Source: Planctomycetaceae bacterium (GTDB taxonomy: Bacteria > Planctomycetota > Planctomycetia > Planctomycetales > Planctomycetaceae). Taken from it: DNA of 61,012 bases. How positions within the stretch are numbered: the first letter of the stretch is position 1; each line of letters starts with the position of its first letter. Location: the NCBI GenBank assembly GCA_013813775.1, contig JACCRE010000002.1:1-61012 (forward strand), in the 5' to 3' direction. Position numbers and translations under genes: made by a program. The notes beneath the pieces were generated by a model. That model did no database searches. It was not told the DNA's origin and saw nothing but the letters and a program-made list of their open reading frames with translations. Positions 41,144-50,375 of this stretch are shown one piece after another.

Positions 41144-41163
41144 GAAATCAAGCAAATTATTTC
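41144..41163 (-). promoter_or_regulatory. Candidate operator of the BMC operon
   Basis: Interrupted inverted repeat GAAAT (41144-41148), 10 bases, ATTTC (41159-41163) about 60 bases upstream of the DeoR start, the only AT-rich stretch in this GC-rich gap. DeoR-family proteins bind inverted or direct repeats of such TTTC-type half sites. The assignment is by position and composition only. Confidence 0.35.
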
Positions 41164-41222
41164 AAATTACGCCACAGCTGAGCAGCACACGGGTCGAATA
41201 CCCGGGCGGTGAAAGTTGGCGT

Positions 41223-41873
41223 CTACCGAATTCTGACACGGCGGCCATCGACGTCGAGCTTTCCTAATGCAAATGCTTTGATTGCTTCAGGATAGGCTTC
41301 GCATTCGGCGCCAAAAACGCGGCCAGCGAGTGATTCGACCGTATCATCTTCTAAGACGGGAACGGTCCGTTGCACGATGATCGGTCCGTGGTCGTATTCG
41401 TTATCGGCGAAATGGACCGTGCAGCCGCTGACCTTTGCCCCTCGCTCGAGAACGGCCGCGTGGACGTGCCGACCGTGATATCCCTTCCCGCAGAAGGCCG
41501 GGATCAGGGAAGGATGCACGTTCATGACGCGCCCGCGATAAGCCTCTGGAATCTCGAGCAGCGAAAGAAATCCCGCAAGCGTCACAAGATCGGCGCGCGA
41601 TCGATCGATGGTCGAGAACACCGCCGCACTGAAATCGGACACCGCTTCAAACTGCTTTCGCTCGACGACCTCGACCGCGAGCCCCGCGTCTCTCGCGCGG
41701 ACAATTCCAGCGCAGTCGCCACGGCTGGCCACAACCAGCACAATCTCGGCCTGTAGTTCGCCGGCTTCGATCTTCTTCTGAAGATTCAGCACGGTGGTCC
41801 CGCCCCCGGAAATGAGGGCGGCGATGCGAATCGGCCGGTCAAGCGGAGCGGGCAACGGACGAAAGGTTGCCAT
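41223..41873 (-). CDS. purN: Phosphoribosylglycinamide formyltransferase
   Basis: 216 aa from the ATG at 41873 (MATFRPLPAPLDRP). The core IRIAALISGGGTTVLNLQKK is the GAR-transformylase N-terminus, VTLAGFLSLLE the substrate strand, and NVHPSLIPAFCGKGYHG the catalytic Asn-His pair (N-V-H-P-S-L-I-P-x-F). SGCTVHFADNEYDHGPIIVQRTVPV carries the catalytic Asp. It makes formyl-GAR in purine synthesis with 10-formyl-THF. The gene is separate from the BMC operon: it lies upstream of the regulator and ends 141 bases before it. Confidence 0.94.
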   Translation of the reverse strand: MATFRPLPAPLDRPIRIAALISGGGTTVLNLQKKIEAGELQAEIVLVVASRGDCAGIVRARDAGLAVEVVERKQFEAVSDFSAAVFSTIDRSRADLVTLAGFLSLLEIPEAYRGRVMNVHPSLIPAFCGKGYHGRHVHAAVLERGAKVSGCTVHFADNEYDHGPIIVQRTVPVLEDDTVESLAGRVFGAECEAYPEAIKAFALGKLDVDGRRVRIR

Positions 41874-42060
41874 AGACGTGATCACCTGGCGATGGAGCAG
41901 GCATCATACGCGGCGGGAATGCCGCACAGACGGCTCGAAGGCTAACCGCGTCATGTTCGTGAAGCCAGTTTCGATGCTCCTCTCAAACGATATCGCCGCG
42001 GCCGGCGGTAAAACGCGCGGCCGCGGCGAAGGACAATTCTCCGTCGATCGACGAGATGCG

Positions 42061-42468
42061 TCAGGTCGAAGTCAGAGCAAAGGGGATCTCATTGTCTCCG
42101 TCCACGGTCACTTCCGCTTGGAGGGTCGTCTTGGAGTTGTACTTTTCCGGGATGTACATCTCACCGACAGGTTCCGGCGTTCCGTTCGAGTGGTCAAACT
42201 TTCCCGGAACGGGCCGCGAAGCCAGGACTTCGACCGACATCTTTCCCGGCTCAACGGTCAACTCGTAAACGCCGTCCCTGATTTCACTCGAGAAGGCTTT
42301 TTGATCGCCGTCGAGCTTCCGAAAGACGACCCGTCCTTCCGCGATCGGCTGGTTATCGAAAGTGACCTTACCGGTCACAGGATAGAGAGCGGGGCCGTCA
42401 TCACCCCTGCCGCACCCCAGCAAGCCGGCAGTCGAGATGGCGAGGGCGACCATTGCGCGACTCATCAT
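42061..42468 (-). CDS. Small lipoprotein with carboxypeptidase-regulatory (transthyretin-like) domain
   Basis: 135 aa from the ATG at 42468 (MMSRAMVALAISTAGLLGCG), whose signal peptide ends in lipobox LLGC. The mature part starts ALYPVTGKVTFDNQPIAEGRVVF, the beta-strand opening typical of planctomycete transthyretin-like or carboxypeptidase-regulatory lipoproteins. These are frequently found behind DUF1559 pseudopilin-like genes, as here. An in-frame upstream extension would add 25 residues and overlap no gene, but has no signal pattern. Function is unknown. Confidence 0.85.
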   Translation of the reverse strand: MMSRAMVALAISTAGLLGCGRGDDGPALYPVTGKVTFDNQPIAEGRVVFRKLDGDQKAFSSEIRDGVYELTVEPGKMSVEVLASRPVPGKFDHSNGTPEPVGEMYIPEKYNSKTTLQAEVTVDGDNEIPFALTST

Positions 42469-42568
42469 CAATCTCAGTCTCCGCGATAGGAATGAAGTCT
42501 GGTGTGGTGCAGCCGGTGGCGTTCGGGGAGGCGATGTGATCAACGAGACGGCGTCTAAAATTCGCCGA

Positions 42569-43567
42569 TCACCTGGCCGTCACGACGCAATCCGAGCTTG
42601 ATCCAAGTTTGGCGATCGAGTTGCTGAAGAACCTCACGCTGCCGTCGGCGAGCGCGCCTTGCACGCCGCCGGTGTGGTAGCTGCGGGCGAAGTTGTAGCG
42701 ACCGGTGAGACCCAGGGTGTTTCCACTCTCGCAAGGAGCTTGATTCGGCGCACCTGTGTACGTGGCGGCTTTGCAGGTATAGACGCGATCGGGCACGCTC
42801 GTGTTCGGCACCTCGGCCGTCGAGAAGCCGAAGGCGCCGTGCGGAGCCCCACCCCAATAACCGCCGAGGTCGCCCCAGGTGGACATGCCGTTGCCGCGGA
42901 TGATGCCTTCGCTCGCGAGAAGCGTGTTCGAGGTTCCGTCCACGCAATCGCGGATTCCCAGTTTGGAGTTTTGATGGAAGAGTCCGCCTCGATCGGCCGT
43001 CGAGATCGTGTTTCGGTCCGTCACCGTGATCAGAGGCGGATTCACCGTCGAATCGACGGTATAGACACCGACACCCGCACACACGGCGTAGTTGCCCTGG
43101 AAAGCCGTGCTGCCGCCGTTCGCGCCCTTACCGGGTGACGCACCGTCCGAAGGGCAGGTAAACATCGTGACCGCCGTCTGTGGAATGTAAGCGACGGCCG
43201 CGTTGGCCGTCATGTTGTGGATGTACTCGGTTCGGGGATTCTCGCCTTCGTACACGCTCGACAATGCCGACTGCTCGACCTGAGGCATGATCCGCTGAAA
43301 CCAACAGTCGCGTCGATGGCTTGCGCCGGCGATTTCCGTCTGATGACCGTAAGGGAACGTGTTGTGGGTATCGTGATAGTTGTGCATCGCCAACCCGAGT
43401 TGCTTCAGATTGTTCTGACAGCTACTTCGACGAGCCGCCTCGCGCGCCTGCTGCACGGCCGGCAGCAACAGCGCGATCAATACCGCGATGATCGCGATGA
43501 CGACGAGCAACTCGATCAGCGTGAAACCGCGGCGCGCAACGCGCGCCTGATCACTCGAAGCAACCAT
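42569..43567 (-). CDS. DUF1559 pseudopilin-like protein
   Basis: 332 aa. The start [20 protein letters not shown] is a full prepilin motif (cleavage before Phe), followed by [44 protein letters not shown]. The body shows the DUF1559 block [12 protein letters not shown] and a terminal C-rich segment with [15 protein letters not shown]. The genes at 42569 and 43941 share 66 identical bases in the N-terminal region. The lipoprotein gene follows with a 100-base gap. Probably exported as a pilin-like surface protein; the role is unknown. Confidence 0.92.
   Translation of the reverse strand: MVASSDQARVARRGFTLIELLVVIAIIAVLIALLLPAVQQAREAARRSSCQNNLKQLGLAMHNYHDTHNTFPYGHQTEIAGASHRRDCWFQRIMPQVEQSALSSVYEGENPRTEYIHNMTANAAVAYIPQTAVTMFTCPSDGASPGKGANGGSTAFQGNYAVCAGVGVYTVDSTVNPPLITVTDRNTISTADRGGLFHQNSKLGIRDCVDGTSNTLLASEGIIRGNGMSTWGDLGGYWGGAPHGAFGFSTAEVPNTSVPDRVYTCKAATYTGAPNQAPCESGNTLGLTGRYNFARSYHTGGVQGALADGSVRFFSNSIAKLGSSSDCVVTAR
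43401..43466 (-). repeat. 66-base segment identical to 44779-44844
   Basis: Within the N-terminal coding region of the DUF1559 gene. It covers the codons for ...[15 protein letters not shown] and is identical at every base, including synonymous sites, to the copy in the next DUF1559 gene. Confidence 0.85.
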
Positions 43568-43940
43568 TCTGCAACTCCGTCGAAAAAGGCGGGGCGAGAA
43601 AGAGGTGGCCGGCTTCTGAAAGCCGCGCCTGTGAGGAGAAGTCAGCGACGCGAACGCTCTTCACGCACATGCTTCATTGCATGACGCGTGCCGAGTGCGG
43701 TCATCGCAGAATCGCTTTCGTTTTCAAGCGGTTCGTGCGGAAGACAGGGCTTCGCTTTTCAGACCATGTTCGCCGGGCAGGCGACAACGCCCAAACCATT
43801 CGCACGCGAACGTTGATCCGTCCCGCTCGCCGGAAGTCTCTTCCCAAAGGATCTCGTCAAAAAGAATCAGCCCGGCTCTGGGGAACCGGGCTGAAAAGGG
43901 ATGTCGGTCAAACGCCACCAGGCGTGACGGAGCCGCTCGC
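43568..43940. other. Gap between two DUF1559 genes with terminator and promoter region
   Basis: 373 bases. A terminator for the upstream gene lies at 43859-43893; the remainder up to the start of the gene at 43567 should hold its promoter. No other gene is visible. Confidence 0.55.
43859..43893 (-). terminator. Rho-independent terminator of the 43941 gene
   Basis: Perfect 8-base arms CAGCCCGG (43868-43875) and CCGGGCTG (43886-43893) with a 10-base loop. On the minus strand a T-rich run (complement of 43859-43866) follows, 48 bases after the stop. Confidence 0.85.
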
Positions 43941-44930
43941 TTAGAACTCACCAATCGGTTGGCCATCGTTCCGCTGACAAAGACGGCCCATCACGAACAG
44001 GTCGATCGTTTGAGAGAGCGGTCGTACCGAGCCGTCGCCCAGCAGGAATTGAGCGACGCCGGTGTGCTTGCTGCTGAAGGCGCCGACTTCGGGAACGGGA
44101 TTTCCAGCCGCATCACGCTCCGGCGGGTTGATCGTGACGCCCAGGTAGGGGTTGGTCGCGCCGGGGACCGGGCTGCGGCCGCCCATGCCGAAGATCTCCG
44201 TGGCGTCGTTATAGAAGCCGGTCCAATTCGTGAATCCCTGTGCGACTTCACCGACGACGACGGTGTTGCTGGTGCCGTCGGTCATGTCCTTCAAGCCCAG
44301 CTTGCTGTTGCGGTAGAACATCCCGTTGCCGTTAGGCAGTGCGTTGATCGCGTTGATCGTGTTCGTCGGGCTGAGGTCGTTCTGTTGAACGTTTCCCGAC
44401 GGAGCGGTCGGTGGCGGCGTGCCGTAGACACCCACATAGCTGCCCCGCGACACGACAAGGTTCGTGAAGCTCGCGCCGGCGTTCGTCGCCGATCCGGTCG
44501 AGCTATTGATCGTTTCGGTTTCGTTGCGATTGTCGGATGGGCACTGGTAAACCGCGAGCTTTTGTGAAATGAAACGATCGTTTCCGATCGCATCGGTTTG
44601 AGTCGCGTTGAAGTAAACGAGCGCCGTGAAATCGAACGCGATGTTTCCCTGCTCGAGCTGCGGCAGGATCTGAGCCGACCACGCGAAACGATTCGAGTGC
44701 GGAGCGACCGCGCCGGCGACGTAGCCCGGCGGGAAGGTATTCATGATGTCGTGGTAGTTGTGCAGGGCCAGACCGAGCTGCTTCAGATTGTTCTGACAGC
44801 TACTTCGACGAGCCGCCTCGCGCGCCTGCTGCACGGCCGGCAGCAATAGCGCGATCAACACCGCGATAATTGCGATGACGACGAGCAACTCGATGAGTGT
44901 AAAACCGCGACGTCCAAGACCGCTGCGCAT
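43941..44930 (-). CDS. DUF1559 pseudopilin-like protein
   Basis: 329 aa from the ATG at 44930 ([20 protein letters not shown]). Prepilin motif, then [33 protein letters not shown]. The body carries [13 protein letters not shown] and the C-terminal [21 protein letters not shown]. The C-terminal end DGQPIGEF is also found, as GQVIGEF-type sequence, in another frame downstream of the sister gene, a sign that the tails were once alike. A strong terminator follows. Confidence 0.92.
   Translation of the reverse strand: MRSGLGRRGFTLIELLVVIAIIAVLIALLLPAVQQAREAARRSSCQNNLKQLGLALHNYHDIMNTFPPGYVAGAVAPHSNRFAWSAQILPQLEQGNIAFDFTALVYFNATQTDAIGNDRFISQKLAVYQCPSDNRNETETINSSTGSATNAGASFTNLVVSRGSYVGVYGTPPPTAPSGNVQQNDLSPTNTINAINALPNGNGMFYRNSKLGLKDMTDGTSNTVVVGEVAQGFTNWTGFYNDATEIFGMGGRSPVPGATNPYLGVTINPPERDAAGNPVPEVGAFSSKHTGVAQFLLGDGSVRPLSQTIDLFVMGRLCQRNDGQPIGEF
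44779..44844 (-). repeat. 66-base segment identical to 43401-43466
   Basis: Second copy of the shared N-terminal DUF1559 segment. Outside it, neighbouring bases differ mostly at synonymous sites. Confidence 0.85.
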
Positions 44931-45307
44931 ACCGTCTCCACTGTGTTTAGAAATTCTCACTCGAAACTCCGTCCGTTGTCGATGCGAAACCAAGGTGGGT
45001 GGGAAGCCGCCGGTGGGGGGGGACTGGATGCGTCGTTGGCCTCGACGCAGAGCCGTCAGCGCGAAACGGGGAAGGAAATCATTCGCCTAAAGCGGCAATC
45101 GACGGAAAACACGCTATAAAAGGAAAGCCGATTAGTTCGTTTGCCGGACTATCCAGCACCAAAGTGTATCGCTGCGTGCACACGCCGGGCAAGCACTTAT
45201 TGTCACCTTTGCTCTCTGATTGCTCTTAAAACTTTCACACCCGAATTCTCCGTTCGCGAAAAGTCACGGAAAGCAGGAGCGGTGAGCGTACTGCCGGTTC
45301 AGCGGCT
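44931..45307. other. Upstream region of the DUF1559 gene; no gene seen
   Basis: 377 bases between PolX (3' end) and the DUF1559 start. The middle part (about 45095-45240) is unusually AT-rich for this window and could hold the promoter, but no consensus boxes are clear. No coding or RNA gene recognised. Confidence 0.5.
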
Positions 45308-47029
45308 TCAAAGACGTTTGACAAGTAGCTTCCTGAACTGGGCCAGCGTTCGCGTGTTCGCGACGTCCTTGGCTTCCAATCCCGCACGACGAGCCTGATG
45401 AATGCCGTACTGCGTCATCTCCAGACCTTCGGTACTGTGCGCGTCGGTGTCGATCACGATCTTGAGACCGTGCTTTTTCGCGGCATGCGCCTGCACGTCG
45501 TCGAGGTCGAGGCGTTGGGGATTGGCGTTGATCTCAACCAGCACTCCATGCTCGGCCGCCGCCTTGAAGAGCGCCGTGTAATCGATATCGGCGCCCTTGC
45601 GGCGACCGATGAGGCGGCCGGAGGGATGCCCGATCGCATCGACATAGGGGTGCCTCACCGCGGCGACCAGACGCTTCATGATCCGCTCTCGCGGCTGCTT
45701 GAGGCCGTAGTGCAGCACGGCGATCACCCAATCGGCCTCCGCGAGCACATCGTCCGGGAGGTCCATCGTGGCGTCTTCAAGAATATCGCACTCGATCCCT
45801 TTCAGGATCTCGATGCCTTGGATTTCGCCGTTGACGCGATCGATCTCCTTCCAATGCTCGCGAAGCCGCTTCGAGTCGAGTCCGCGCGCCATCGAGACCC
45901 GCTTCGAGTGATCGGTGATCGCAATGTATTTCCGGCCGAGCGCCTTCGCGGCGAGAGCCATCTCGGCGATCGTCGCGGTGCCGTCGCTCGCGGTGGTGTG
46001 CATATGCAGATCGCCGCGAATGTCGTCGGTTGTGACGAGCGTCGGCAGAGTGCCGGATTCGGCGAGATCGAACTCACCGCGATCTTCACGCAGTTCCGGC
46101 GGAATCCACGGAAGCTCCAAAGCCGCGTAGACGTCCTCTTCACTCCGGCCGGCGATGCTCTTCTCGCCGCGGAAGACGCCGTACTCGTTGACCTTCAGGC
46201 CACGCTGTTGCCCGCGGCGGCGCAGCACGATGTTATGGGCCTTCGAGCCCGTGAAATAGACGAGACCAGCGCCGTAACTCGCCTCCTCGAGCACTCTCAG
46301 ATCGAGTTCCAGACCGGTGCGCAGACGGACTCGCATTTTCGTCGGGCCGCGACTCAACACCGCCTCGACGAGGCTCTGCGCGGCGAGTGCGTCCATGACC
46401 GCCTCGGCATCCGTCGCGGCCGCGATGACGTCCAGATCGCCGACCGTCTCGAGTCGTCGCCGATAGCTTCCCGCCGCTTCGACATGCGAAACGACATCAC
46501 GCGCACGCAGATGCCGGATGACGGGCTCGACCGACTCCGCGGCGACGGCGAAGAGCGTTCTTTGGGCGGCTTCCGCGGCCTGATCGATGTTCGCGAGAAT
46601 CGTTTGCTCAGTCTTCTTGCCGAAGCCTTTGATGCCGGCGATCTCTCCCGCCAGAGCAGCTTTCTTCAAGGACGCCAGCGAGTCGATGCCATGCTCCTTG
46701 AAGAGCGTCGCGACCTTCTTCGGACCAAGTCCAGGAATACGAAGCATCTCGGCCACGCCCGGCGGGACGACGGCGCGAAGTTCATCGAGCTGAGGAATCG
46801 AGCCCGTCGTCACGAGCGTCCGGATTTTGCCAGCGAGGTCTTTGCCGATACCGGGCAGTTCGTCGAGATCGAATTTGGGATCGGCGACGAGGTCGGCAAT
46901 CGAGTCCGAGAGATCACGCAATGTGCGTGCGGCGTTCCGGTACGCCCGCACGCGAAACGTGTTCGCGCCCTGCAGCTCGAGCAGGTCGCCGATCTCGTCG
47001 AAGGCGTTCGCGATCTCATCATTTTGCAT
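45308..47029 (-). CDS. polX: PolX-family DNA polymerase / PHP 3'-5' exonuclease
   Basis: 573 aa from the ATG at 47029 (MQNDEIANAFDEIGDLLELQ); an in-frame start at 47059 would run into a terminator. The N-terminal half is a pol beta-like core with helix-hairpin-helix motifs (ELPGIGKDLAGKI, IPGLGPKKVATLF) and the NTase pair VGDLDVIAAATDA with further Asp in MRVRLRTGLELDLRVL. The C-terminal PHP domain carries metal His in GDLHMHTTASDGTATI, AITDHSKRV and NANPQRLDLDDVQ. Size is typical. It should fill gaps in base-excision repair, with Mn-dependent exonuclease activity. Monocistronic. Confidence 0.94.
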   Translation of the reverse strand: MQNDEIANAFDEIGDLLELQGANTFRVRAYRNAARTLRDLSDSIADLVADPKFDLDELPGIGKDLAGKIRTLVTTGSIPQLDELRAVVPPGVAEMLRIPGLGPKKVATLFKEHGIDSLASLKKAALAGEIAGIKGFGKKTEQTILANIDQAAEAAQRTLFAVAAESVEPVIRHLRARDVVSHVEAAGSYRRRLETVGDLDVIAAATDAEAVMDALAAQSLVEAVLSRGPTKMRVRLRTGLELDLRVLEEASYGAGLVYFTGSKAHNIVLRRRGQQRGLKVNEYGVFRGEKSIAGRSEEDVYAALELPWIPPELREDRGEFDLAESGTLPTLVTTDDIRGDLHMHTTASDGTATIAEMALAAKALGRKYIAITDHSKRVSMARGLDSKRLREHWKEIDRVNGEIQGIEILKGIECDILEDATMDLPDDVLAEADWVIAVLHYGLKQPRERIMKRLVAAVRHPYVDAIGHPSGRLIGRRKGADIDYTALFKAAAEHGVLVEINANPQRLDLDDVQAHAAKKHGLKIVIDTDAHSTEGLEMTQYGIHQARRAGLEAKDVANTRTLAQFRKLLVKRL

Positions 47030-47043
47030 GGGAGGCTCACGCG

Positions 47044-47073
47044 AAAAGCCCACGGACAAATGCCCGTGGGCTT
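47044..47073 (-). terminator. Rho-independent terminator of the Tyr-repeat protein gene
   Basis: Perfect 10-base arms AAGCCCACGG (47046-47055) and CCGTGGGCTT (47064-47073), then a TTTT run on the minus strand. It lies 30 bases after the stop of the gene at 47103 and just upstream of the PolX start. Confidence 0.82.
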
Positions 47074-47102
47074 CGAGATCAAATGCACGGTTCAGCCGAC
47101 TC

Positions 47103-48026
47103 TCACTTCCGCACGAGACGCAATTCGCCGCCGGTCGGGAGTGATTGAGGATCGACTTTGCTTCGTGCCAAGCTCGGGCTTTGGAACCGCGCCCGCATCG
47201 ACAGACGTTCCCGATTCACGGTCGGAACCCTGGTGATTCGCGTGTCGAGGTCGAGCAGCGACGCCGCGGGGTCGCTTCCCGGTGCTTCCAAAGTGTCTTC
47301 GGCCTCGGGTTCGGCCTCGCCGGCGGGTTCCGGTCCAGCACCGGCAGCGGGTTCAGCCCCCGACTCATCGTTCACGTCGGTCGGGGCCTTCTTCTCGATC
47401 TTCGTCTGCGGTGCGTAACCCGCACCGCGTTCCGTGCCGCCGTAGCCATCGGACGGGCGTCCGCGCCAATCGTCGGTCTCGTTGACGCCGGGATCAGTGC
47501 TGCGAGTTCCGCTGGACTCGCTTTCGATCGTGCGACTGCCGGAAGACGCCGGGTCTGGGCGCGGCGTGAGATCCGATGGCGCATAATTCATCGCACAGTT
47601 GCCGCACGGGCAGCTTCCGCCGCTGCACGGCGAGCAACAGGGGGTGCAGCACGAATTCGAGGCGAGCGCGATCGGTGCGGAATGATAGGCGAGGGTCGTA
47701 TCAGCGACAGGAGCGTAGTAGCTCGTCGTGGGCGCGTAGTAGCTCGTCGTGGGCGCATAGTAGCTCGTCGTCGGTGCGTGATAGCTCGCCGGGGCGTAAC
47801 CTGCGGTATACGTCCCTGCGTAGGACGGCATTCCCGACCACCAGCGCCAGTTCACGAGGCCGAGCGGTCCGTACCCGCTACGATAGCTGTAGTTGGAGTA
47901 CGAGTACGCCGGCGCGTGATAATACGTCGTATACGCCGGCGAGTCGTAGCTCGTGAACACCTGAGCCGACGCCATCGACGATATTCCGCCAAGAGCCAGC
48001 AGGGCGGCAAAGAAGGTCCGAATCAT
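47103..48026 (-). CDS. Secreted Tyr/Ser-repeat protein with Cys-rich centre
   Basis: 307 aa from the ATG at 48026 (MIRTFFAALLALGGISSMAS). The signal peptide ends about residue 22. Residues 23-105 are Tyr/Ser/Ala-rich (SYDSPAYTTYYHAPAYSYSN), with APTTSYY copied in tandem by a 21-base DNA repeat. Then comes the Cys cluster SNSCCTPCCSPCSGGSCPCGNC, about 10 Cys in 20 residues. The C-terminal half is Glu/Asp/Pro/Gly-rich and disordered. This is a structural-looking surface protein of a type planctomycetes share; disulfide or tyrosine cross-linking in the cell wall is a reasonable guess. Confidence 0.75.
   Translation of the reverse strand: MIRTFFAALLALGGISSMASAQVFTSYDSPAYTTYYHAPAYSYSNYSYRSGYGPLGLVNWRWWSGMPSYAGTYTAGYAPASYHAPTTSYYAPTTSYYAPTTSYYAPVADTTLAYHSAPIALASNSCCTPCCSPCSGGSCPCGNCAMNYAPSDLTPRPDPASSGSRTIESESSGTRSTDPGVNETDDWRGRPSDGYGGTERGAGYAPQTKIEKKAPTDVNDESGAEPAAGAGPEPAGEAEPEAEDTLEAPGSDPAASLLDLDTRITRVPTVNRERLSMRARFQSPSLARSKVDPQSLPTGGELRLVRK
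47715..47790. repeat. 21-base tandem repeat in Tyr-repeat protein gene
   Basis: Copies at 47715-47735 and 47736-47756 are identical (GTAGTAGCTCGTCGTGGGCGC); a third at 47757-47777 has a few changes, and a fourth is partial. On the minus strand each unit encodes APTTSYY. The array is in frame, so its length can vary without a frameshift. Confidence 0.85.
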
Positions 48027-48175
48027 GCGATGGTCCTCGTCCCCGTTGGAGACGTTCGACAACACGCCCCGCCGACCGGGGCTACGACTGAAACTCGTTG
48101 TACCGGCCCCGCGCCGGCGGTGTCAAACCTGCGGTTTGCGCAACCGGCAGCGGGTGATGCGTCTGGTGTGATCCC

Positions 48176-49219
48176 ATGCATCACGCTAACCGGCGGAAGA
48201 TTGAGGCCGCGACAGTGGATTCCCTATTCTCGGTCGCCGGATCATACGGCGATCGTCTGACGTTCCTGACACCACCGAAGCCGGTGAACGGTGGCTTCAG
48301 CGGCGCGACGGTCCTGAAAGCGAACTGCCATGGAGGTGATTTCGCCATTCGAGGCTGGCCGGAGGGAACTGATCTCCGCCGGGTGCGCGGCCTGCGTCGG
48401 TTATTGGCACATGTCGCCGCAGGCGGCGTGCCCGTCGCCGTGCCGCTGCCGAACAAACGTGGCGAGACCGTCACGTGGCACGCGAACCGATGGTGGCAGG
48501 TCGAACCGTGGCTGCCGGGTTGCGCTGATTTTCACGACGTGCCGACGGACGCCAAACTCGACGCGGCGCTGGCGACGCTCGCAGCATTCCACGCGGCGAC
48601 ATCGACGTTTCGCGCATTGCCAGACGACGCGGAATGGTTCGGCGGGCCAATGTTCGGTGCCGCGCCCTCCGTGCGCGATCGAAGCCAACTTCTCGCGCAA
48701 CTTGCGGACCGAGGAGCGGCCATGATTCGAAAGAACATCTCACCGATCGATCACAGCGGATTCGCGCAACTCGCACGACACGTCATGCTCGCGTTTGATC
48801 GCCTTGCGATCACGATCAGCGGCGAACTGCGCCACGGCGAATCACTCACCGTCCCTCTGATCCCTGTACTGCGCGATGTCTGGCATGATCACATTTTGTT
48901 TACACAGGAATCCGTAACAGGTCTTATCGATCCGTCGGCGTATCGCCGCGACACGGTCGCTGCCGACCTCTCGCGACTCCTAGGCAGCTTCGTCGGCGAC
49001 AACCACGAGGGCTGGCGGCGCGGAATGGAGGCCTATGAGCGGCATCGTTCACTGACGGACGCAGAGCGAACGCTCATGCCGATCCTCGACCGCAGCGGCG
49101 TCCTGCTCTCGGCGATGACATGGCTCCGGCGGCACTATCTGTTCGACATCGCTTGCGACACCCCGGCGGTCGTCGCGCGGCTTAGAGCGATCGTCGAACG
49201 GCTCGATAAAATGTCATAA
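48176..49219 (+). CDS. APH-fold phosphotransferase (choline/homoserine kinase-like)
   Basis: 347 aa. The N-terminal lobe has GGFSGATVLKANCHGGDFAIRGW, where the Ile/Arg segment stands where the ATP Lys would be. The C-lobe has LRDVWHDHILFTQESVTGLIDPSAYRRDTVAADLSRLLGSF. Aligned with H-G-D-x-x-x-x-N of APH enzymes, the catalytic Asp remains, the metal Asn reads His and the second Asp is kept in LIDPSA. Planctomycete relatives keep this exact pattern, so it may be active with altered metal binding. The substrate is unknown; antibiotic resistance should not be assumed. Confidence 0.8.
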   Translation: MHHANRRKIEAATVDSLFSVAGSYGDRLTFLTPPKPVNGGFSGATVLKANCHGGDFAIRGWPEGTDLRRVRGLRRLLAHVAAGGVPVAVPLPNKRGETVTWHANRWWQVEPWLPGCADFHDVPTDAKLDAALATLAAFHAATSTFRALPDDAEWFGGPMFGAAPSVRDRSQLLAQLADRGAAMIRKNISPIDHSGFAQLARHVMLAFDRLAITISGELRHGESLTVPLIPVLRDVWHDHILFTQESVTGLIDPSAYRRDTVAADLSRLLGSFVGDNHEGWRRGMEAYERHRSLTDAERTLMPILDRSGVLLSAMTWLRRHYLFDIACDTPAVVARLRAIVERLDKMS

Positions 49220-49261
49220 GCGGGAGTCTCCTTCGTAACGGCATCCCGCTCTCCCGCCTCC

Positions 49262-50137
49262 TCATCGCCTCTCGTCGACGACGCTGTTCCGTAAAACTCC
49301 CAGCCCCGCGATCTCCACGTCGACCTCATCGCCTGCTTTCAGAAACACCGGCGGTTTACGCGCCGCACCGACGCCCGCCGGCGTTCCCGTGAAAACCAGA
49401 TCGCCCGGTTCAAGCGTCACGAGCTGCGAAATGTGAGCGATGATCGCGCCGATGTCGAAGATGAAGTCGCGAGTGCTGCCGTTCTGCATCACCTTGCCGT
49501 TGAGACGCAGCGTGACCGTGAGGTTGTGCGGGTTTGCGATCTCGTCCGCGGTGGTGAGATATGGTCCCGTCGGGGCGAAGGTGTCGGGCGTTTTGCCGAG
49601 CAGCCATTGCCCGTTCGGTCGTCCCTTTTGCCAGTCGCGTGCCGAAACATCGTTACCGCACATGTAACCGGCGACGTGAGCGAGCGCGTCGGCAGCAGCG
49701 ATATGCTTTCCCGCTCGTCCAATCACGACCACCAACTCGGCCTCATAGTCGACCTGCTTCGCGGCGGCAGGAACGATGATCTCGTCACCATCCGCGATGA
49801 TCGTCGACGAGAACTTGCTGAAGACCACCGGTTCCGAGGGAATCTCGGCACCGGTTTCGATCGCGTGATCGCGGTAGTTGAGCCCGATGCAGAAGATCTT
49901 GCCGGGACTCGCGATCGGTGCGAGAGTTTGCCCCGTCGCGAACGACCGGCCCGTCTGGCCCGCCTCGAAGGCCGCCGACGCGCGGACGAGGCCATCGGGC
50001 GAAGCGAGAAGTTCCTTCAAGTCTCGCGGCAGCGACGGATCGACCGCGGCGAGATCGACGTACCGGCTGGTGCCGGCGTCATTCAGCACGGCGACAGATC
50101 GAGGACCGTCAGCGGTCTTGAGCGTCGTGAGTTTCAT
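49262..50137 (-). CDS. Fumarylacetoacetate hydrolase family protein
   Basis: 291 aa from the ATG at 50137 (MKLTTLKTADGPRSVAVLND). The FAH core is complete: GKIFCIGLNYRDHAIETGAEIPSEPVVFSK (G-L-N-Y-x-x-H metal region), VDYEAELVVVIGR with two acidic ligands, GYMCGNDVSARDWQ, and the C-terminal VFTGTPAGVG. The size and the FAHD1/2-type domain order suggest acylpyruvate or oxaloacetate chemistry, or a step in aromatic or sugar-acid breakdown. It is divergent from the PVC heme gene, with a 238-base shared upstream region. Confidence 0.93.
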   Translation of the reverse strand: MKLTTLKTADGPRSVAVLNDAGTSRYVDLAAVDPSLPRDLKELLASPDGLVRASAAFEAGQTGRSFATGQTLAPIASPGKIFCIGLNYRDHAIETGAEIPSEPVVFSKFSSTIIADGDEIIVPAAAKQVDYEAELVVVIGRAGKHIAAADALAHVAGYMCGNDVSARDWQKGRPNGQWLLGKTPDTFAPTGPYLTTADEIANPHNLTVTLRLNGKVMQNGSTRDFIFDIGAIIAHISQLVTLEPGDLVFTGTPAGVGAARKPPVFLKAGDEVDVEIAGLGVLRNSVVDERR

Positions 50138-50375
50138 GCGATGAAGAAATTTCAGGTCCGGAAGGCGTGCGGCATAAACGACGGTGTCGAACTCAACTGT
50201 ATCTCGACAATGGCCCATCGCTCGCGCGATGCATTCGCGACGGTGTTCGAGCGGTGAAGGGGATACTATATAAGGTTGTGGTCAAGCGGGTGAATCGCGG
50301 GCGAATCCAAGCTTTTCCCGCCGATCCCTATTTGCCGTTCCCAACGTTCGGTCGTGCCGTCGAGGAACTCAACGC

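Noticed and set aside
45398-47236. 612-residue open frame opposite PolX
   Set aside because: GC-rich codon bias leaves the antisense frame open. The translation is Arg/Asp-rich with no family motif, while the minus strand encodes a full PolX.
47715-47790. CRISPR-like spaced repeat
   Set aside because: The units are contiguous, in frame and encode a peptide repeat; there are no spacers and no cas genes.
48176-49219. Antibiotic resistance aminoglycoside kinase
   Set aside because: It has the APH fold but the metal Asn is His and close matches are general planctomycete proteins, so resistance cannot be claimed.
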